Source of the DNA: Anthopleura xanthogrammica
Lineage: Eukaryota; Cnidaria; Anthozoa; Actiniaria; Actiniidae
Direction of reading: 5' to 3'
Length of the DNA stretch: 64,000 nt
NCBI GenBank assembly: GCA_964019055.1
Contig: OZ025214.1
Coordinates: 2,163,501-2,227,500, forward strand
Shown: positions 47,326 through 56,596 of the stretch, one piece after another
Layout of the letters: every line of letters starts with the position of its first letter
Position numbering within the stretch: the stretch's first letter is position 1
The notes under the pieces: generated by a model
Told to the model about the DNA's origin: nothing
Databases searched by the model: none
Seen by the model: the letters and a program-made list of their open reading frames with translations, nothing else
Program-made: the position numbers and the translations under genes

Positions 47326-50300
47326 ATGGCGGAGGTTAGTGTTGTTTTGGTATGAACGATTTTTATTACTTTTCATGAATGAGATGTCATTTAAAAATTG
47401 CTTTTAATTCATCAGAGAAATTATAATGAAGATTATGGATCTGAATTCGGCGAACAAGAGTCTAAAAGGTATCAACTGAAAAAATAATTCCTCTAAACAC
47501 CAAGTCATATAGTTCAGAATTAATGCTTACTAAGGCTAATTGTGTTTTGAAGAACATGGAGAGATGATGAACTTTCTGGTGTCAAAAGGAAGAGCAATTC
47601 AACTGCAAGTGTGCCTTCAAAAAAGTTCATGACAGAGGAATATAGCAGGTACAGATTAAAGCAGTTTTCATATGACTATGAAAAACTATACAGCACGCAC
47701 AGACCCAGCCTTGCCATGAAAGTGTCTGTGCTGTGCTGTGTATGAAAGTATTCATCATTCGGGGCTGTGTCCATGCTACACTGTAACCGTGCTATTTGCA
47801 TCAACTTTTCACACTTGTACGAAATCTGCTCTATTGTATGAAATGACAGCTATACAAGTCTTGCAGGTAGTAACTGCTATGTCAGACTTCATACAGGGAT
47901 TTATTAACATTATTGTGTGTATATTTTCAGGGTAGAAGGACGTAATCAAAGATTTCATTTTCTGGCATTGGATGCTGTATCCTTTACCTGTACGCTGTCC
48001 AAAGACAATGTCATGGAAATCTTAATTTTCTAGGATGAAAATCTCAAAAAACCATACCCTATGTCTACTGGAACATCCCTGTATAGGCTAGTTATGGGAG
48101 TACCCTGCCCTCCACCCCCAACCCCCTGACCCTGGTTTTTCACAAACCAGTACAGAAGTCCTTCTTAGTGGGCCTGTGCTCAAGGCTTGCCTCATGCTTC
48201 ACGCTCGCTAAAAAATATCACATCTTCGTGCTCTTATCCACAAACATACACAGCAAGTACAACTTGTGCTAAGTCTACCCTTCTTCATCGTACGATGTTT
48301 CCTTGACTCATACCTCTTATATATAGTATTCCAGGCATAAAAAGATGATCAATGATTATCTGTTGTATTATGGTCCAGGAATTGAACATTTCAAGAGAGA
48401 CAGGTTAGTCACTTACAACTGTATAAAATCAATTGGTTACTCTGAAAGCCAAGCTTGCTTGGGGGCTTAAGAAGAGGCCATCTCTGTATCATGAAGGATA
48501 GAGCAAAGCTGGAAATAGCTCAAAAATGAGCTAGCTTACCTCAAGCTTTGTTCCTACAAAGGCTAATCTAAAATTATTGTAGTTGGTTTTGGGGAAAAAG
48601 TCACTTTACCCCAGAGCCCTGCCATTCTTACTGCACATGCTCGACGAAATGTCAGAGACTCTGGGAAACCTTAGCACACAGTAGCCAGAATTGTGGCGAC
48701 CGGGCATAATGCGCATGCTCCAAATCTGTGTCATCACCACAGGGATCATGCTCAAATTTGAATTAGTGATAGAGCGTGCACTCCGTAAATCAAGGGTTAA
48801 TATTTTAATCCAGAAAAAAGCTGTTCTATTGCTTTACAGAAGTACTGCCATTTTATTGACTATCGAGGCAATTGTAATCCATTATTTCAAGGGCTCTTAT
48901 GATTGCTAGAGCAGGTTCTCAATCAATTATCGCGACAAATATTTTGACCAATCAGAGCTCTTGAAATTCTTGGGTTTCCCAGAGTCTCTGGCATTTCGTC
49001 GAGCTTGCGCAGTAAGGATGACAGGGCTCTGGGGTCGAGAGTGGAAAAAAGTCATCTATTGATATTTTGAATGCAAAAATAGTTAGTAGGAGTTTTGAGG
49101 CCTGTCAAAAGCTTGTCAAAAGCTTGTCAAAAGCTTGTCAAAACCAAGTCAGCTCTGACAAAATCTACTTGTTTGTTTTCTAAAAGATTTAGGACAGTAA
49201 TATGTACATCCTATTGCTTTGAAATTACCATAAATGTTTTGCTGTTTGACCTGCTTTATATGTCGTACAATATGGTGTGAAGTTAGTCATTGCTTGGGCT
49301 ACCTGTGGTGTGAGCCGTCTACCAAATTAGCATATTGTTTGTTCGGGTCAAAAGAAAGACTTTAAACGCGGTCGAAATTTCTATAGATTCAAATTTATTT
49401 CAACAAAAAAAGTGTTTCAAAGGTTCGGTTAGCCATTTTGCTTCATGGCTAAGGATGTTGTGTCATTTTACGGAGTTTTTATCAATGTATCCTCGATGAT
49501 GGATCGATGGATCGCGTGGTAATCGCAAAAACATCCAAATTACCATAAATAGCCTATGGTTTGAGATTGAAGAAAATAGCTGTTTAAAAATGTTAATACG
49601 TAAAAAGTTATCGTAACCTGAATTTCAGCCCTTTTACATTGTTTTACGAATAACGGAATTTTGATAAGCTCAGAAAGTTGAAATGGAACGATGTACCGTG
49701 GAGGGATTTCTTAAGGGGAATCCCCTACTTCGTTCTCAAGGTGGGAAGAGCAAAATAAGAAAAGATGGCGGTGTCGTAGCGACCTTTCGCTGCTGATGGA
49801 ATTCGAATCGAAACAGAAAAATCAAGAATTATAAAAAGATTATTTTCCACTCAAGCATCTCAATCGTCGCTAAATATCGGAAGCTATACAAAAAATGTCA
49901 TCGCCAATTGAGTCTGTTTCAATAAGTAGCAGCGAGGAAACGAAGGAATCTTCACATGTAGATATCAGGGTTCCACGCTGGCCTTACGATGAGTGGAAAC
50001 TATCAGAGAATACAGCAGAAGGAGACACCGAAAGACGCAGTCCGAAGCACACCAAACCGACGATGGCTGGCCCTGTGTTTGTAAAGTTTTTAGAGCTGTT
50101 CTCGAACCAACTTGATGTTCTTACCACCAGGGAAAGTAAAGAAATCCTGAACGACATAACTACACTGCTGAGAAAAAGCCTTGAGGAGCTTGGCAAGTGT
50201 CACAAATGTTTTGAACAATGCCGACTTATCCAAGCAGGTAGTGTGGCAGAAAAAACGAAAGTAGGGGAACCAAATGAATTTGACTTTTTAATTGTGCTTG

Positions 50301-52368
50301 ACTATTTTTCAAACAAGGAATTATTCAAAGTTGAAGTCAGAAAGAATGATTTTAAGATATATGTTAAGCAACCAGCAAATGTGGATGATTTGCCATTTAT
50401 TATGTGTGATGCATTAACACCAGAAGATGTGGGATGCATTGATAATTTACTGCGTTCACAGTTTATGGAAATGTTGCTGCAAATAATTGATAAATATCTG
50501 CCAAGTGAATGGAGAAGAGTAAAAGTGGAGAATGAAGTAATCTGCTGTTCTGGTATAGCTTGCACACTGCATTTGGTTTCTGAAAAGTTTAATTTAAATG
50601 TAGACGTTGACTTATGTCCCTGTCTAAAAATTGATGTTGATGACTTTGAAGGTGCTTTAGTAATGCCAGAAGATGTCAGTCCACTCATTGTTCCATATTT
50701 CAGTGAACAAGTGTTATTTTTTGGTTACATAAAAGACATTTTAGAGATAACCAAACTGGAACTATTTGCAATACTTGGTAAAGGAAGCTTTTCTCCTGAT
50801 GCAATTTCAACAAGAATTACAGCACCATTATTGGAGCTCTCCTGTTTTCCTCCCTATGGAGCAGAAGATGGCCGTTTAAAAGCCTACTGCATTACAAAGT
50901 GCATTTTGTCATGTTTCCTTCCAAGACTAACAAATGTCTTTGGTTGCAAATATTGTTGTCATAAACTTATTAGATCTTACCATGTTAAAAACATATTCTT
51001 TTACATGCTCAAAAACTATGAAGAAGATATTTACTGGCAAGATAACAAAGTCCCTCTACGTGTTTTAGAAATATTTCTTATTTTGAGACAGTGCATGGAT
51101 CTTCGTGATGAGGAATCCAGCAATGATGCTGCTATCTCAACATTTTGCTTGCCTGGAACCCTGTACTTGGAGAATGTTACTAATTCAAGTCCATACTATG
51201 CGGTTGAAAATGGAAGCGAATTCTTTTTTACTCCAGATTCTCATAAGCCCATGTATCAGCTCAGCTCATCACCAGTATTTGAAGAGTATCTTACAACTGG
51301 AAATGATGAAGCTGACTGTGTATTGAAGGAATGGTTTAACACATTAAATAACAAACCTTGGAACTCAAAACAACTTTTGCAAGATCTGATAACCTTATTA
51401 GTAAGGTTGAATGAAATTGTCCCTTAAGGTGTTATCTACCAGTTACAATTCTGTAACAGGCACAACACAGATTTCGTACAGAATCAGGAAAGATTTGAAA
51501 ATATAAGAGACTAATATAGGAAAAGGGAAAAAGTTGTAGGGCTATAGCCCTACCAGCCCCTCCCCTCTGCAGTTCCTGAATTTCAATTTTCGAGGACTAC
51601 ATCACTGTGTTTTTACTGCTTATACATTGTTGTTATGCAGTTTCCTCACAAATGTCAATTTCAATTTCAGATTTCAATTTCAAATTTCAATTTCAGATTT
51701 CAATTTCAGATTTCAATTTCAGATTTCAATTTCAGATTTCAGATTTCAATTTCAAATTTCAATTTGAAAAAGTGCTTTATAAGGATTTTATTACTATAGT
51801 GCTAATATGTAAATAATAAAAAACATAAAAAAATGTTATCAACAGTAACATCAAGGATAAATAAACAGGATCTACAATGACATTAGATTAGATTTTGTAC
51901 CTTGGCTGTGGAAAGTACGCTTAAAGTACAGTAAAATCTATATCTCCAGAGGTACAACAATATTGTAGGCAGCCTAAAGCCACAGCCTATTATATTATGC
52001 TTTGGTCAGAAAGCAAAAATTTAGTCAGCAAAGCAATAGGATGTGCCTGTTACTGGTGTAAATCTTTTAGAAAACAAAAAAGTAGATTTTGTCAGAGCAG
52101 ACTTTTTGGGGTGGTTTTTCAGGGCAGATCTAGGGGAGATGGTATATTCCCTCCTAAAAATCTTTAACTGCCAAGCCTCAAAACTCCTATTAACTATTTT
52201 TGAATTCAAAACTAAATCATTAAACGAATTTCCAACAAAAACCATCAATATTTTTAGATTAATTGGATGGTAGGCTTTGTTGACACAAAGTTTGAGGTAG
52301 GGAGGTTTTTGAGTCATGTCCACCCTCTTTACTTGATCCTTACATGGACAACCTCGTAAATGTTTTTA

Positions 52369-52449
<81 letters not shown>

Positions 52450-55400
52450 AATTATAATAAAATTAATAATAATAATAATACATCAATTTACATCACTATT
52501 TCTGCCTTATTGTCTGATTTATTCTAGTTCTAGAGATGCTACTGATTTAGATGTTCTTAGAAAGGAACACAGGTTAGTGGACAAAAATGGAAAAAAGCTT
52601 CCCAGTTATCAATATGTGTCATCTGAAGGTTCATCTGAGGCAGTAGCTGGACTTCTGATAAGTTGATTTACTATACTACAGCCACTGATACTGCTACTGC
52701 CACTGCTCAGGGGCAGATTCAGGAGGTGTGCACTCCCCTGGGAGCAACTTTGTCCCCCTATTTTGAAGATACCCAATACAAAATAATATTTTCTTTCTTT
52801 GATTCTGAGGGTTGCACCCCCCTGGGCTGACTTTGTGCCCTGTACCCCTCCCTCAACAAAATCATGGATCCACCCCTGCTGCTACTATTACTGCTACTGC
52901 TACTGCTACTGCTACTGCTACTGCTACGGCTACTGCTACTGCTACTGCTATGGCTACTGCTACTGCTACTGCTACTGCTACTGCTACTGCTACTGCTACT
53001 GCTATGGCTACGGCTACGGCTACGGCTACGGCTACGGCTACGGCTACGGCTACGGCTACGGCTACGGCTACGGCTACGGCTACGGCTACTGCTACGGCTA
53101 CTGCTACTGCTACTGCTACTGCTACCAATAATAATAATATTCATATACTACAATTTCACAGGTTTATTTGGAATGAGAGTGAAGACTCAGATAAATCTTG
53201 GTAAGGAACGAAAATGTGTGCAACATCCATTTATTACATTTTTACTGACTAATGACAGTACTGAACTGATTTGATTATTTTATCTTTTTTTTAAATAAGG
53301 GAGCAAAGGTTGGCCAAAAAATATTATGACAGATTATTCAAAGAATATTGTATAGCTGATCTTTCCAGATATAAAGAAAATAAGGTAAAACATATCAATA
53401 AAACTTTAGATTATATTTCTGCAATTGTCAACTAAATAACATTGTTTCATTAGATTGCATTACGCTGGAGAATAGAAAAGGAGGTCCTTGAAGGAAAAGG
53501 TGAAAACTACAATTATTATCATTATTATTTCCTTGGGTCATTGTCAAAATTTTAAATTTTTTAATGATTTAGAAGCACGGTTTGGGAGTCAAATACTTAT
53601 AAATATCTCTTTTTTGTCCCATAGGCCAGTTTATTTGTGGAAATAAAAAATGTCAAGAAAATGAAGGGCTCAAAAGTTGGGAGGTGAGTTTCATTGTTTC
53701 TTGTTATTCAAAACTCATGACTGTTAACATATTAACCCAGGAAGAGCCCAGTTTTCAAATGCTTGGTTTGTCTGTTTTTTCAGGTCAATTTTTGCTATGA
53801 AGAGCAGGGTGAGAAAAAGAATGCTTTAGTAAAATTACGTAAGTATTTCGATGATGGTGATGATGATGGTGATGATGATGGTGATGATGATGGTGATAGT
53901 GATGGTGATGGTGATGGTGATGGTGATGGTGATGGTGATGGTGATGGTGATGGTGATGGTGATGGTGATGGTGATGGTGATGGTGATGGTGATGGTGATG
54001 GTGATGGTGATGGTGATGGTGATGGTGATGGTGATGGTGATGGTGATGGTGATGGTGATGGTGATGGTGATGGTGATGGTGATGGTGATGGTGATGGTGA
54101 TGGTGATGGTGATGGTGATGGTGATGGTGATGGTGATGGTGATGGTGATGGACCTTAGCTTGAGCACGATGTTTTTCCCATTTCAGACAACGTGTCATTC
54201 CCTAGAGTATCATTTCTTAACTTAATGGTGCACATGAGAAGACACATGTATATGAATACAACTGAAAGAAAGAATCGTATTCTCAAGAGAATGACACATG
54301 ATCTGAAATGGGAAAACATTACACCCATGCTGAAGAGGTGTATTAGTTTTATTAAAAAGATTACTGGTAAGGTTATGCTACACTTGAACTTTATACATGA
54401 CTCACTGCGTGTATGTTTTCTGTCAACCAGGACTTTGTCCAGATTGTTCCTACAAGCTCAACTATCATCATCAGTAAGTAAAATAACTGGAAAGGAAACT
54501 TATTAACACAAGCTTCAATACCCAACCAAAAGCTTGGCTATAATATCATCTGCAATCCAGAATCACCTACGTTATTGTGAGGAGGGGAGTTGGGTGTGGG
54601 TGGGGAGATTTGGAGGTAAATTTGTTAAACTCATTCCTTAAGCTTTCATTTTTATTGCTTGTGCTTCACCAATAAAGGAGGAAATTAGCGAAACAAAAGA
54701 AAAAGGAAGATAAAGAAAAAGAAAAACGTGAAAAAAGATCCAAATCAAAGAAGAGAAAACATAAAAGAAAACATGATGGGAAAGACGAGGATAAAGACAA
54801 CTATTTATCCAGCTCAGAGGAAGAAAAATCAGATGAGGAAAATAAAACATCTTCTCATGAGAAATCAGGTAAGGTTGGCACAGTATGTTAACCTGAATTA
54901 TATTTTGCCTGGTTGGAGGATGAGGAGCGGACAACAAGTCCATCTATTATTTAACAAAATTTAAAACTATGAAACACATTATAGATGACAAATACTCTTT
55001 CGAAGCAAAAATTAATGATCATCCTCTGGAGTGAAGTATTATGGGATACCTTGGGTCATAGTGACCCATAATATGTTGCACATCTTGATGACGTACATGT
55101 ACATACCTCGTCATCTAATAACTGATCTTCACATTGATAATATTTTCTTGAAGATTCTCGTGAGGAGAGAGCAAGTACGAGTAAAGATGACGAACCTGAA
55201 GATATTTGGAAAGGGCCTGCTAAAGTTCAGGTGGACAAAACAAGGTAAGTCCATAGTCCCACAGGGGCGGATCCAGGGTGGAGGGTTGTGGAGGTTGCCC
55301 CCAATGAAAATGTCGATTAGCTGCTACCTGACAGTGAGAGAATGATGGCTATTTAGAGTTAAGTCATCATACAACCTTCTGTTAAAACAATCCTGGATCC

Positions 55401-55515
55401 GCCCCTGTCCCTTTATAGATGAGCACAAAAAATGAAGGCCAACTGATTTTTCTTATTCTACATTTTTTTCAGGGAGGAAGAATTCGAGGACTATTTTCAA
55501 GATATGTTTTTGTAA
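47326..55515 (+). CDS. FRA10AC1: FRA10AC1 homologue
   Basis: Conserved nuclear protein associated with the spliceosome. Fifteen exons join in frame: 47326-47334, 47416-47468, 47553-47648, 47931-47976, 48327-48403, 52528-52572, 53162-53200, 53300-53384, 53454-53499, 53625-53683, 53784-53838, 54431-54473, 54678-54868, 55154-55244 and 55473-55515, giving 325 residues (human 315). Conserved blocks are MINDYLLYYG, DATDLDVLRKEHRFIWNESE, WEQRLAKKYYDRLFKEYC, IADLSRYKENK, GQFICGNKKC, GLKSWEVNF, NALVKLRLCPDC, then a Lys/Glu-rich nuclear tail and the C-terminal EEEFEDYFQDMFL. The four cysteines in CGNKKC and RLCPDC resemble a split zinc-binding site. Exon 1 encodes only MAE. The acceptor at 48326 (ATATATAG) is chosen over the one 8 bp further because it keeps the frame. 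Intron 5 contains an entire second gene and introns 5, 6 and 11 contain long tandem repeats. Confidence 0.96.
47680..47842. mobile_element. MITE-like element, CGGCACGG family, copy 3
   Basis: Diverged copy: TGTGCTGTGTATGAAAG, CTTTTCACACTTGTACGAAA and TCTGCTCTATT align with 27400-27548. CpG sites are largely decayed to TpG/CpA. FRA10AC1 intron 3. Confidence 0.7.
48599..49037. mobile_element. MITE with long terminal inverted repeats, about 435 bp
   Basis: Left arm CCCCAGAGCCCTGCCATTCT..GACGAAATGTCAGAGACTCT; right arm AGAGTCTCTGGCATTTCGTC..GACAGGGCTCTGGGG. Arms about 65 bp, interior without coding support. FRA10AC1 intron 5, upstream of the nested gene. Confidence 0.85.
49055..49230 (+). repeat. 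Dispersed repeat, left copy flanking the nested gene
   Basis: Contains CAAAAATAGTTAGTAGGAGT, TTTTGAGGC, four tandem CAAAAGCTTGT-type units (about 49105-49146) and CTGACAAAATCTACTTG, then TTTTCTAAAAGATTTA and CATCCTATTGCTTTG. The reverse complement of 52020-52215 carries the same blocks in the same order. Confidence 0.8.
49762..49772 (+). promoter_or_regulatory. YY1-type motif upstream of the nested gene
   Basis: AAGATGGCGGT occurs 130 bp before the nested gene's start codon, inside FRA10AC1 intron 5. Its own ATG opens only a four-codon frame. It may mark an independent promoter/initiator for the nested gene; this is motif evidence only. Confidence 0.35.
49895..51427 (+). CDS. cGAS-like receptor / Mab21 nucleotidyltransferase, intronless
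   Basis: 510 residues in one exon, nested on the same strand in FRA10AC1 intron 5. The fold belongs to the Mab21/cGAS family, whose active members make cyclic dinucleotides after sensing nucleic acid. Residues 1-60 are a Ser/acidic, probably disordered tail. The core starts near 61 (VFVKFLELFSNQLDV). The nucleotidyltransferase signature AGSVAEKTKVGEPNEFDFLI has Gly115-Ser116 and the metal ligands Glu128 and Asp130; the third acidic residue is in LNVDVDLCPC (Asp237, with Asp239 next to it). So the triad is intact, unlike many Mab21-like proteins. The C-terminal helical lobe contains RSYHVKNIFFYMLKN (361-374), like the SSYHVKTAFF helix of cGAS, followed by LRVLEIFLILRQCM. A CKYCCH cluster is at 351-356. 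The start chosen is the first ATG. A poly(A) signal follows at 51815. Ligand and product cannot be deduced from sequence. Confidence 0.85.
   Translation: MSSPIESVSISSSEETKESSHVDIRVPRWPYDEWKLSENTAEGDTERRSPKHTKPTMAGPVFVKFLELFSNQLDVLTTRESKEILNDITTLLRKSLEELGKCHKCFEQCRLIQAGSVAEKTKVGEPNEFDFLIVLDYFSNKELFKVEVRKNDFKIYVKQPANVDDLPFIMCDALTPEDVGCIDNLLRSQFMEMLLQIIDKYLPSEWRRVKVENEVICCSGIACTLHLVSEKFNLNVDVDLCPCLKIDVDDFEGALVMPEDVSPLIVPYFSEQVLFFGYIKDILEITKLELFAILGKGSFSPDAISTRITAPLLELSCFPPYGAEDGRLKAYCITKCILSCFLPRLTNVFGCKYCCHKLIRSYHVKNIFFYMLKNYEEDIYWQDNKVPLRVLEIFLILRQCMDLRDEESSNDAAISTFCLPGTLYLENVTNSSPYYAVENGSEFFFTPDSHKPMYQLSSSPVFEEYLTTGNDEADCVLKEWFNTLNNKPWNSKQLLQDLITLLVRLNEIVP
51647..51775. repeat. (ATTTCAGATTTCA)n-type tandem repeat
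   Basis: Alternating ATTTCAATTTC and ATTTCAGATTTC units, about ten, in the 3' region of the nested gene. Confidence 0.9.
51815..51820 (+). terminator. Candidate poly(A) signal of the nested gene
   Basis: AATAAA 388 bp after the stop codon; another AATAAA lies near 51858. Position fits a 3' UTR end but was not verified. Confidence 0.4.
52020..52215 (-). repeat. Dispersed repeat, right copy flanking the nested gene
   Basis: Inverted relative to 49055-49230: CAAAGCAATAGGATG, TAAATCTTTTAGAAAACAAA, TAGATTTTGTCAGAGC, then GCCTCAAAACTCCTATTAAC. The middle segment differs between the copies. Confidence 0.8.
52368..52449. repeat. (CAT)n microsatellite
   Basis: About 27 uninterrupted ATC/CAT units in FRA10AC1 intron 5. 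Confidence 0.95.
52708..52880 (+). mobile_element. hAT-like MITE (GGATCCA termini), copy 2
   Basis: CAGGGGCAGATTCAGGAGG at the left and ATCATGGATCCACCCCTGCT at the right; the interior matches 10810-10994 in reverse. FRA10AC1 intron 6. It directly abuts the hexanucleotide array. Confidence 0.7.
52876..53127. repeat. (CTGCTA)n/(CGGCTA)n satellite
   Basis: About 42 hexanucleotide units, a CTGCTA block, a homogeneous CGGCTA block (about 53004-53088) and CTGCTA again. It ends 34 bp before FRA10AC1 exon 7. Open frames on both strands are artefacts. Confidence 0.95.
53849..54150. repeat. (GATGGT)n satellite
   Basis: A few 9-bp GATGATGGT units followed by about 43 almost perfect GATGGT units. It starts about 11 bp after the donor of FRA10AC1 exon 11. 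All frames through it are open simply because the unit has no stop. Confidence 0.97.
55262..55407. mobile_element. hAT-like MITE, CAGGGGCGGATCCAGG ends
   Basis: CAGGGGCGGATCCAGGGTGG at the left and CCTGGATCCGCCCCTGTCCC at the right form terminal inverted repeats; about 145 bp. FRA10AC1 intron 14. Confidence 0.8.
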
Positions 55516-56596
55516 AACAATCAAATTCATGGAGGTCAGATCAGGTGATTTGTCATGGTCACGTGGTATTCGTGATGTCACGTGGTTAGAGTGTAGAATC
55601 TAGAAGGAGTAACCAGGCAGTGTGATTCAACAGGTAACTCAACAAATTACTTAAGGATCATGTGTCCTTTTAATGGTAAAAAATAGAGAAATTAGCCCAG
55701 AAAAGCTGATTGCATATCAAGTGTAGTCATAGCTGTAAAGGTTGCTCCTTTCACTTTTATTATTTTAATTTCAAATTGAATTTCTAGCCTCTAGGCGCAC
55801 AGTAGTTGAGGTTTCTTACTTTTCCTTCAAAAGCTGTCGAATTCTCCGATCGTTAATCTAAATAGCAGAAATGATCTTTTCTGTGAAAATCACGAAAGTT
55901 TCCCAGTTGTCCAAAAAATCACTTCTAGTTCAGTAATAAGAGATTGCTGTGCCACCTTAAGTGGAACGAACAATGAGGTAGCATTTTCTCTGTTTTTCGA
56001 TCCGTCTGTAAACAGAATGTGGTTATTATTTTGTCCGAATATTTAAAGAAAAAAGACAAAACGTTTGAATTGATACTTATGAATCTCGTGTGGTCACGGT
56101 GTCATATCAAGGGTATATTTTAGTGTTTTTTATTCCTTTATTCAGTCATTTATCTTATACAAACATACATCTATTTACTAAGTCACACTTAGATGTGAGA
56201 AGAAAGGGAGGTATCCACCCCCTTCCTATCGCACCCCAGTCTTGATCTAGCACACTAGCCTGGCCACGGTAGCATTGTATTCAGTCGTTGTACATTTAAC
56301 CTTTATATCTAAAATTCTATTGGTCCGTCTTTCTGTGCCAGCTAACCAATCAAAGGACGCCAATGCGCCTCTTTACTCATTTGGTCATTTCTACGCTTGA
56401 TCGCTGAAATATCAGTTCACGCATGCGCAGTTAGAAGGATGATGTGCAGACGGCGAACACTTGTTTCCATAGCCAAAACTGCCCTTCATCTAGAAAGTAC
56501 TGGAATCGATTCTAAGGTTTAGGGTTATATTCCAGTCCTCTCTCGACAAGAGCATTTTGGGTTATGAAAACAAGTATCTACCTGTGCAGACGTGCC
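55516..56596. other. Spacer between convergent FRA10AC1 and GPCR genes
   Basis: Should contain the 3' UTRs of both convergent genes. No other coding content recognised. Confidence 0.55.

Noticed and set aside
48327..48334. FRA10AC1 exon 5 starting at the CCAG acceptor (48335)
   Set aside because: It would introduce an immediate stop in the required phase; the ATATATAG acceptor 8 bp earlier restores the frame and adds YSR before HKKMINDY, as in the family.
49765..49779. Four-codon upstream frame reading M-A-V-S
   Set aside because: The resemblance to the name of an immune adaptor is a coincidence; the frame is a by-product of an ATGGCG initiator-type motif.
52758..53274. Open frames of poly-Ser/Arg, Ala/Thr, Leu or Tyr/Cys/Gly repeats on both strands
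   Set aside because: They are produced by the CTGCTA/CGGCTA hexanucleotide array, which lacks stops in every frame; the true FRA10AC1 exon 7 is at 53162-53200.
53763..54225. Apparent Asp-Gly, Met-Val and poly-His proteins
   Set aside because: All derive from the GATGGT array; a strong GTAAGT donor at 53839 ends the real exon before the array.
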